In this document: piece after piece, positions 58,234-64,000 of the stretch | Numbering within the stretch: position 1 is the stretch's first letter | Layout: the number at the start of each line of letters is the position of its first letter | NCBI GenBank assembly: GCA_904373265.1 | Contig: CAJFEE010000003.1 | Location: forward strand, 1 to 64,000 | DNA from: Candidatus Harrysmithiimonas galli | GTDB lineage: Bacteria > Bacillota > Bacilli > CAJFEE01 | Reading direction: 5' to 3' | DNA: 64,000 bases | Notes under the pieces: generated by a model | Told to the model about the DNA's origin: nothing | Databases searched by the model: none | The model's input: only the letters and a program-made list of their open reading frames with translations | Program-made: the position numbers and the translations under genes

Positions 58234-59850
58234 CTAATTATCATCTACCATCCAGGTACGAATGAGTTTAGCAAACTCAGCTGGCCTTTCAGCAGCCAGT
58301 TTATCAAGATACTTTTTAGAAGTTGTAGCTTCTACAGGAGCAAGATGGACTTCATCGTCATCATCAGAAGAGATGGCCGAAAGCTCTTCGATAATATAAG
58401 CTTCTTCCTCCTCTTTTTTCTTGCGGTTTCTTAACAACAAGAAAACAAGTAATCCAATTAAAAGAAGCAAAACAACAAGAATACCGATACCAACAGTTGG
58501 AGATATACCCAATCTTTCAAAAAATCCAGTTGCAGCAACCTGTTTACCATTTAATTTTTGAACACTAATAGAAACACGTTGATTTAATTCATCGTCTGCA
58601 AGACTTTCACCTGTAGTATCTTTTGCAACAGTTGTACGAATAATCGTACTTAAAATATTTCTCACTTCTTCAACTGTCGCATCTTCCAATGATGCTCGAT
58701 CATCCGGATCTGGTGGCTCAATTGCAACTTGGATCCCTAAATCTCGAATTTTATAAGGCGCTTCAACAATTTCTTTTTGAATTCTTGAAACATCATAATT
58801 AATCCGTTCTTCATTGCTTTCATAGGTACCATTGTCAGTAGCATTTTGCGCAACCTGATAATCCACACCAGCAACGTCCCCATCAGTTTCTGCTGCCGGA
58901 ACGCCTCCTGCTGCGCCAGAACCCGTATAGTTTTCTGTAATCCGTTCTGCACTGATTGCTAAGCCTTCCATATTTTCTTCATCTACAGGAAGTACAAGAT
59001 TTTCTGATCGATTTTCTTGTTTGAAATCAATATCGGTTGTAACGGAAACAAAAACTTTATCTTGTCCCATCATAGTTCCAAGCATTTGCTGAACTTGTCT
59101 GCGAATATCTCTTTCAATTTCCTTTTTGATGCTCATCTGATTGGCAACAACCTGTGTATTATTTATTTCTTCTTCTGTTTTCATATCATAATACTGCGCA
59201 TATTGATCGATGATTTCAATATTTGTGACAGGCAGATTCGGAATTGCTTTTGAAATCAAATGGTATAACGCATTCACTTGCGACTGTTCAAATGTATGCC
59301 CCATTGCAAGTGTTAAAAAAACAGCCACTGATGATTCTGAGTTAGAATCTGAAATAAAAACACTTTCTTTGGGCAATGTAATCATTACATTCGCGTTTTC
59401 AATTCCTTTAATACCCTCTATCATTTTTTCCAATGAAGATTGTAATGTTGCAACTTTCAACATATTAAATTCATTGTCTGTTGTACTTAACCCAGAGTTT
59501 TCAGCAAAAAATGAATAACCAATATCACCCGTTTTCGGATATCCTTGTTCAGCTAGTTCAACAAGCAAATCTGATGCTTGTTCCTCTGGGACACTGATGC
59601 TTGTTCCGTCTGATGAAATCTTGATCGGTACACCTTTTTCATCCAAAACAGCTTTAATCTGTCCAATCGACTCAGCAGTTTGTCCGGTATATAAAGGGAC
59701 ATATTTCACTTGACTGGACAATATAAAAACAGCAACAATCGCGACAATTAGAGTAACTACACCACCAAGAATCAACGCACGCTGCTTCATTGTTCGCTCT
59801 TTCCAAACTGTCTGCCCCTTTTGGATGATCTCTTTCATTTTCGCGTTCAT
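58234..59850 (-). CDS. fliF: flagellar MS-ring protein FliF
   Basis: FliF is the foundation ring of the basal body. The 538-residue protein has membrane helices at about 24-45 and 445-470, enclosing the extracellular ring-building domains (YscJ-type, about 46-220), and a C-terminal cytosolic FliG-binding tail with KLAAERPAEFAKLIRTWM. The residues 275-345 hold a G/A/D-rich variable loop. It follows fliE. Confidence 0.97.
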   Translation of the reverse strand: MNAKMKEIIQKGQTVWKERTMKQRALILGGVVTLIVAIVAVFILSSQVKYVPLYTGQTAESIGQIKAVLDEKGVPIKISSDGTSISVPEEQASDLLVELAEQGYPKTGDIGYSFFAENSGLSTTDNEFNMLKVATLQSSLEKMIEGIKGIENANVMITLPKESVFISDSNSESSVAVFLTLAMGHTFEQSQVNALYHLISKAIPNLPVTNIEIIDQYAQYYDMKTEEEINNTQVVANQMSIKKEIERDIRRQVQQMLGTMMGQDKVFVSVTTDIDFKQENRSENLVLPVDEENMEGLAISAERITENYTGSGAAGGVPAAETDGDVAGVDYQVAQNATDNGTYESNEERINYDVSRIQKEIVEAPYKIRDLGIQVAIEPPDPDDRASLEDATVEEVRNILSTIIRTTVAKDTTGESLADDELNQRVSISVQKLNGKQVAATGFFERLGISPTVGIGILVVLLLLIGLLVFLLLRNRKKKEEEEAYIIEELSAISSDDDDEVHLAPVEATTSKKYLDKLAAERPAEFAKLIRTWMVDDN

Positions 59851-59906
59851 TCTGTTCCTCCACTACCTATAACATTCTTCTCTCTCACTTTAGCTGTTTT
59901 ACTCAA

Positions 59907-60209
59907 TTAAACAGACATTCTCATGATCTCTTGATAAGCTTCAACTACTTTATTTCTAAACTCTAAGGCTGCAGACATAGATATACTTGATTTTTGTGCT
60001 GCAACATACACTTGGTATAACTCCACATTTTCACCATTTGCCAAAGCATTGGTCATGTTATCAGATTGATTTTGCAAGTCATTTAATTGATTCATAGACT
60101 CCTTTAAAAAATCTGCAAAAGTAGAATTTCCTGTTGTACTTTGAATTGCTTTTTGTTGATTTTGCGTATTTAATGCGACACCTTGTGTATCCGTAACCGA
60201 TTGAATCAT
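59907..60209 (-). CDS. fliE: flagellar MS-ring/rod junction protein FliE
   Basis: FliE links the MS ring to the rod. The 100-residue protein has the family pattern TFADFLKESMNQLNDLQNQSD and the C-terminal helix KSSISMSAALEFRNKVVEAYQEIMRM. It lies between flgC and fliF. Confidence 0.95.
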   Translation of the reverse strand: MIQSVTDTQGVALNTQNQQKAIQSTTGNSTFADFLKESMNQLNDLQNQSDNMTNALANGENVELYQVYVAAQKSSISMSAALEFRNKVVEAYQEIMRMSV

Positions 60210-60233
60210 TTATATTCACCTAACTTTCCAGGA

Positions 60234-60695
60234 TTATTTTCCAATTTCCATCGTTTTCATCAATATAGATTTTGTTGCGTTTAAGGCTGTAATATTTGCC
60301 TCATATGCACGAGTTGCACTCATATAATCAACCGTTTCTTTCAGCAAATCTACATTTGGCATTTCAACATAACCTGCTTCATTTGCATCCGGATGTGTCG
60401 GATCATAAACCAATTTATAAGGATCATCATCCTCTTCAATTCTTGTGACACGAACACCTGCTCCAGCAACAGTCATTGTATTTGATTTTGCTTTTTTTAG
60501 ATGTGATGCAAACGTATTTGAATTTTTTTGTTCTTGGAATACTACCGTTTTTCGTGTATACGGACGCCATTCCCCATTTACCAATGTTCCTCTAGTTGTC
60601 TGTGCATTCGCAAGGTTTGAAGAAATTACATCCATTCTAAGTCGTTGTGCTGTTAAAGCGGTCGCAGTAATATTCATTCCATTAAATACTGACAT
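60234..60695 (-). CDS. flgC: flagellar rod protein FlgC
   Basis: The 153-residue proximal rod protein has N-terminal LRMDVISSNLANAQTTRGTL and C-terminal VDLLKETVDYMSATRAYEAN, the rod-family ends that form the coiled core. It is two bases behind flgB. Confidence 0.96.
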   Translation of the reverse strand: MSVFNGMNITATALTAQRLRMDVISSNLANAQTTRGTLVNGEWRPYTRKTVVFQEQKNSNTFASHLKKAKSNTMTVAGAGVRVTRIEEDDDPYKLVYDPTHPDANEAGYVEMPNVDLLKETVDYMSATRAYEANITALNATKSILMKTMEIGK

Positions 60696-60697
60696 GG

Positions 60698-61090
60698 TTA
60701 TTTCCCACCTTTTATAACATTTGATAAACTATTAAACTTTCCGTTAAGTCGGTCAATCATACTATAGTAATAAATTTGATTTTCCGCAGATTCAAGCATT
60801 TCCAATTCTATGTCTACATTGTTTCCGTTATTATTTGTAAAAGTATCACTGCGTTCTTTTACAACTGCTGGACCTTCCACCTGCGTAGAAAAATCAATAT
60901 GTCTTGCATCTGTTTTTAATGCCTTTAAAGATTGATTCAACTCATCAGAAAAAGAAATTCTTACAACATCCTTTGCTTTATAATTCGGTGTACTTATATT
61001 GGCAATATTGTTATTGATGGTTTGATCTTTCAATGTAGAATAGCCCAAACTTCTCTCCAAATTTGTAAATGTTGATGAAAATAGCTGCAT
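60698..61090 (-). CDS. flgB: flagellar rod protein FlgB
   Basis: The 130-residue proximal rod protein has NNNIANISTPNYKAKDV near the N-terminus. It is the first gene of the long motility operon. AAGGAGGG lies about ten bases before the ATG. Confidence 0.96.
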   Translation of the reverse strand: MQLFSSTFTNLERSLGYSTLKDQTINNNIANISTPNYKAKDVVRISFSDELNQSLKALKTDARHIDFSTQVEGPAVVKERSDTFTNNNGNNVDIELEMLESAENQIYYYSMIDRLNGKFNSLSNVIKGGK

Positions 61091-61260
61091 ATGCTTTCGT
61101 CCCTCCTTGTCTTTATATAAAAATTTTCACAGTCATAACAACAAAATAACAAACCTATTCAAATCTACTTTGTATAAATCAATTATACAAAAAAAACTAA
61201 GTCATCATACAATATTTTTTTAGATTTATCCTTTTTATGGGTAAATAGTCCTTTTAAAAA

Positions 61261-61287
61261 TGTATATTTTTTGACAAAAAATATACA
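61261..61287. promoter_or_regulatory. perfect 27-bp palindrome upstream of flgB
   Basis: The 13-base arm TGTATATTTTTTG is followed by one base and its exact reverse complement. There is almost no loop and no T-run beyond the arms, so it fits a dimeric regulator's operator better than a terminator. It does not match the CodY consensus AATTTTCWGAAAATT. Confidence 0.5.
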
Positions 61288-61877
61288 TGCCTAATGATTC
61301 TAATATAAATATTGAAGAATGTAAAATATTTATTTGATTTACAGTCAATTATTTTCCATACGAAAACCATTTATCACTTTGAAACACTAAAAATAATGAA
61401 ACAAAATATCACCATACGGTTATAAATAATTTGGTTATTTGAAGGAATTTTTCTCTGTGTTTGCTATCCATATTTTGTACCCCTCATGTTACAAAATGAT
61501 TCTTGCATTCAAAAAAATTTTATGATTTTCAAAATAAAATTTCATGTATAGCTTCATTATTGATATAAACAACTACACCATTTTATATACCCAAATACTA
61601 TATATCAAAAACAAAAATCATATACCAAATCATCAATAAGATTCCTCAATTCATTCTATCTTTTTTGCCATAAGCATCTCACAATTATGTAAACCTTCTA
61701 AAACAAATACTGCAAATTGCCTTGATATATTCGACGCTAAAACAAAGTATGTACAAAATAAATTACAAAAATCATTTTATTTTCTTTTCAGCCAGTTTTT
61801 CATTAGATCGTTTCTCCACTATAAAACACAAAGACCATATTAAAACAGAAATTCTTATAGCATATCCTTATAAAATA

Positions 61878-61918
61878 TGCTCTGTCTGATCATAAAAATT
61901 TCATGATCAGACAGAGCA
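61878..61918 (-). terminator. strong terminator after codY
   Basis: A perfect 16-bp stem (TGCTCTGTCTGATCAT and its complement) encloses a nine-base loop. In minus-strand RNA it is followed by TATTTTA. It insulates the motility operon from codY transcripts. Confidence 0.85.
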
Positions 61919-61960
61919 CTTAGCTTCCTTTTTTACAGCCACAGCCATGATTAAAAGCAA

Positions 61961-62737
61961 CTAAGATCTTAAACGTTTCAATTCATAAAGGAATTTATCA
62001 TTTAATACTTTAATAAATGTGCCTTTCATACCCAAAGAACGTGATTCAATTACACCAGCACTTTCAAGCTTTCTCAATGCATTTACAATCACTGATCTTG
62101 TAATGCCTACACGATCTGCAATTTTGCTTGCAACCAATAGTCCTTCAGAACCTTGTAATTCAATAAAAATATGCTCAATCGCTTCCAACTCACTATAAGA
62201 CAAAGAACCGATTGCCATTTGTACAACAGCTTGACTTCTAGCTTCCTCTTCAATCACTTCAGATTTCTCACGTAAAATCTCCATACCAACAAGTGTTGCT
62301 CCACATTCTCCCAAAATCAAATCTTCTTCAGAAAACTCCTGAGTACAACGAGACAAGATTAAAGAAGCCAATCTTTCTCCTCCGCCTAATACCGGAATAA
62401 TTGTAGATAAGCCATCTTTAAATGCTTCTTTACTTTCTTTTGGATAAATACTGTAGCGGCTGTCTACTTTAATATTTTGAGCTGTTTCCATAATATCCAT
62501 TAAAGATTCGGCATATTCAAGCGGAAATTGTCTTTCCTCCAAAATATCTTCCATTCTTTCGCTTTCAATTTCTTCATAAATTGAATACCCCAAAAGCTTT
62601 CCTCTTCTTGAAATAATATACACATTTGCACCAATTACAAGCTGTAATGCTGTTGCCATTTCTTTAAAATTCACAGCTTTTCCATTCGCCTGCTGTAATA
62701 ATCGATTAATTTTTCTTGTTTTTTCTAATAATGTCAT
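61961..62737 (-). CDS. codY: global transcriptional regulator CodY
   Basis: CodY senses GTP and branched-chain amino acids and represses stationary-phase, nutrient-uptake and often motility genes. The 258-residue protein has an N-terminal GAF domain (about 1-155) and a winged helix-turn-helix with [20 protein letters not shown] (about 205-224). It follows hslU and precedes the motility operon, as in Bacillus, where CodY also represses the fla/che operon; no consensus CodY box was recognised here. Confidence 0.97.
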   Translation of the reverse strand: MTLLEKTRKINRLLQQANGKAVNFKEMATALQLVIGANVYIISRRGKLLGYSIYEEIESERMEDILEERQFPLEYAESLMDIMETAQNIKVDSRYSIYPKESKEAFKDGLSTIIPVLGGGERLASLILSRCTQEFSEEDLILGECGATLVGMEILREKSEVIEEEARSQAVVQMAIGSLSYSELEAIEHIFIELQGSEGLLVASKIADRVGITRSVIVNALRKLESAGVIESRSLGMKGTFIKVLNDKFLYELKRLRS

Positions 62738-62770
62738 ATTCTTTTCCTCCTAAAAAATTTATTATTTGTT

Positions 62771-64000
62771 TTATAAAATATATTGACTTAAGTCACGATT
62801 TTTAGAAATCGATTTCAACTTATCGTCTACATATTGAGCAGTAATCGTAATTTTCTCCAAATGAATATCTGGCGCTTCAAATAGAAGTTCCTCTAAAAGT
62901 TTTTCTACAATCGTATGAAGTCTTCTAGCCCCAATATTTTCAGTTTCCTGATTCACTTCAAACGCAATTTCTGCAATGCGAGTGATGGCATCCTCACAAA
63001 AATCAACGGTTATCCCTTCTGTTTGTAGCAATGCGATATATTGCTTTGTAATGGCATGATCCGGTTCTGTCAAAATATTTTTAAAATCTTCAACAGATAA
63101 GCGATTTAATTCTACTCGAATCGGGAAACGACCTTGAAGCTCTGGAATTAAATCTGAGGGCTTCGAAATATGAAACGCACCAGCTGCAATAAATAAAATG
63201 TAATCTGTTTTTACTGGTCCATATTTCGTGTTGATTGTTGAACCTTCTACAATAGGTAAAATATCACGCTGTACACCTTCTCTTGACACATCAGCGCCAT
63301 GCTGATTAGCTTTTGCAGCAATCTTATCAAATTCATCAATAAAAATAATTCCCATTTGTTCAGCGCGTTTTACTGCCTCTTGAGATACTTCATCCATATC
63401 AATCAGCTTCTGCGCCTCTTCATGAATCAATAATGGCCGTGCTTCTTTAACGGTACATTTTCTTTTTTTTATTTTTTTGGGCATTAATGCACCAAGTGCA
63501 TCCTGCATATTTAATCCAAATTGCTCTAAATTCTGATTTGCACCTAATAAATCCATTAAGCCCCCGGTTTGTTGTTCCACCTCAATTGTTACCATCTCAT
63601 CTTCTAGCTCTCCGCTTTGCAACGCAGCAAACTTTTCTGCACGCAATCTTTGCAAGGTTTGTTGCTCCTCATTTACACTTGGCTGCGCAGCTTGATGATT
63701 TTGTTGACCTTGGAATAAAAATTCAAGCGGATTTTTAAACTCCGATTTTTTTTGTTTTTCTGGAACAAGCAACTCAATTAAACGTTCATTGGCTCGTTCT
63801 ACCGCCCGGCTGTGTACAGCAGTCATTTTTTCATCTTTAACCATGCGAACAGATGTTTCTATCAAGTCGCGAACCATAGATTCAACATCACGCCCTACAT
63901 ATCCAACCTCTGTAAATTTTGTTGCCTCAACTTTTACAAATGGTGCTCCAACCAATTTCGCCAAACGACGTGCAATTTCAGTTTTCCCGACACCAGTCGG
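62771..64000 (-). CDS. hslU: HslU/ClpY ATPase subunit of the HslUV protease (5' end missing)
   Basis: This AAA+ unfoldase feeds proteins to HslV. The visible 409 residues start inside the Walker A motif [14 protein letters not shown] at the window edge, so about 50 N-terminal residues are missing. [14 protein letters not shown] follows, then the I domain (about 95-220) with a variable Q/H-rich part, Walker [13 protein letters not shown], the sensor region and the C-terminal [21 protein letters not shown]. hslV is expected beyond the edge. Confidence 0.97.
   Translation of the reverse strand, partial: PTGVGKTEIARRLAKLVGAPFVKVEATKFTEVGYVGRDVESMVRDLIETSVRMVKDEKMTAVHSRAVERANERLIELLVPEKQKKSEFKNPLEFLFQGQQNHQAAQPSVNEEQQTLQRLRAEKFAALQSGELEDEMVTIEVEQQTGGLMDLLGANQNLEQFGLNMQDALGALMPKKIKKRKCTVKEARPLLIHEEAQKLIDMDEVSQEAVKRAEQMGIIFIDEFDKIAAKANQHGADVSREGVQRDILPIVEGSTINTKYGPVKTDYILFIAAGAFHISKPSDLIPELQGRFPIRVELNRLSVEDFKNILTEPDHAITKQYIALLQTEGITVDFCEDAITRIAEIAFEVNQETENIGARRLHTIVEKLLEELLFEAPDIHLEKITITAQYVDDKLKSISKNRDLSQYIL

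Larger units (their letters stand above)
61091..61960. other. 870-bp control region between codY and the motility operon
   Basis: No gene is visible in any frame. It holds the codY terminator at 61878-61918 and a perfect 27-bp palindrome at 61261-61287, about 170 bp upstream of flgB. A TATAAT lies on the minus strand near 61190, but without a good -35. The motility operon promoter must be in this stretch; I did not find a convincing sigma-D site. Confidence 0.55.

Noticed and set aside
61091-61960. Sigma-D or CodY sites upstream of flgB
   Set aside because: No sequence close enough to TAAA-N15-GCCGATAT or to the CodY consensus was found by eye in this A/T-rich DNA.

Overview
The window is a 64 kb chromosomal segment of a low-G+C, AT-rich Firmicute with a full peritrichous-type flagellar and chemotaxis set. 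PolC-type DNA polymerase, CodY, CheC, CheD, FliY, a SwrB-like protein and a SwrD/FlbD protein all point to Firmicutes. The gene order follows the Bacillus subtilis hslU-codY-flgB ... sigD-swrB-rpsB ... pnp chromosome arm almost gene for gene. The codon and protein style, and extras such as FapA and a tandem polyphosphate kinase 2, suggest an anaerobic clostridial or Negativicutes lineage rather than a Bacillus. Genus cannot be assigned from the sequence alone. No rRNA, tRNA, CRISPR array, prophage or insertion sequence was recognised.

Layout, left to right (almost everything is on the minus strand, so transcription runs right to left). (a) 1-8290 is an accessory zone: a 21-bp tandem repeat, an amino-acid permease, a two-domain polyphosphate:AMP phosphotransferase, a 1.4 kb AT-rich gene-free stretch, the only plus-strand gene (a methyl-accepting chemotaxis protein) and a small protein of unknown function. 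(b) 8291-18255 is the nusA-infB translation and RNA-metabolism cluster: rimP, nusA, rnpM, an L7Ae-like gene, infB, rbfA, truB, ribF, rpsO, pnp. (c) 18655-29135 holds uppS, cdsA, dxr, rseP, proS and polC (isoprenoid and lipid synthesis, regulated proteolysis, prolyl-tRNA synthesis, replication). (d) 29385-32414 is rpsB-tsf-pyrH-frr. (e) 32564-61090 is a motility super-operon. It runs flgB-flgC-fliE-fliF-fliG-fliH-fliI-fliJ-motE-fliK-flgD-flgE-flbD-fliL-fliM-fliY-cheY-fliO-fliP-fliQ-fliR-flhB-flhA-flhF-flhG-cheA-cheW-cheC-cheD, then a small membrane protein gene, sigD (fliA), fapA, a small charged protein gene and a swrB-like gene. (f) 61091-61960 is an 870-bp control region, followed by codY and a 5'-truncated hslU at the right edge.

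Together, region (e) encodes the basal body, export gate, C-ring, hook and its length control, the CheA/CheW/CheY/CheC/CheD/FliY signalling core, and the FlhF/FlhG number and placement system. It also encodes the sigma factor for late genes. CheB and CheR are not in the cluster. Many junctions overlap (ATGA, GTGA, TAATG), implying translational coupling.

I found no clearly new multi-gene system. The best leads are: (1) a pair of intergenic stem-loops sharing an AGAAGTTGTCT-type outer stem, whose G-U pairs show they work in minus-strand RNA; (2) an EF-Ts that appears to lack about 30 residues of its coiled-coil module; (3) a perfect 27-bp palindrome upstream of flgB; (4) two small unassigned genes inside the motility operon; (5) a pair of intergenic elements with GCTGGAACA/TCCCAGC termini. 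Several start codons were moved from the longest frame to positions with a proper Shine-Dalgarno sequence, and reasons are given per entry.
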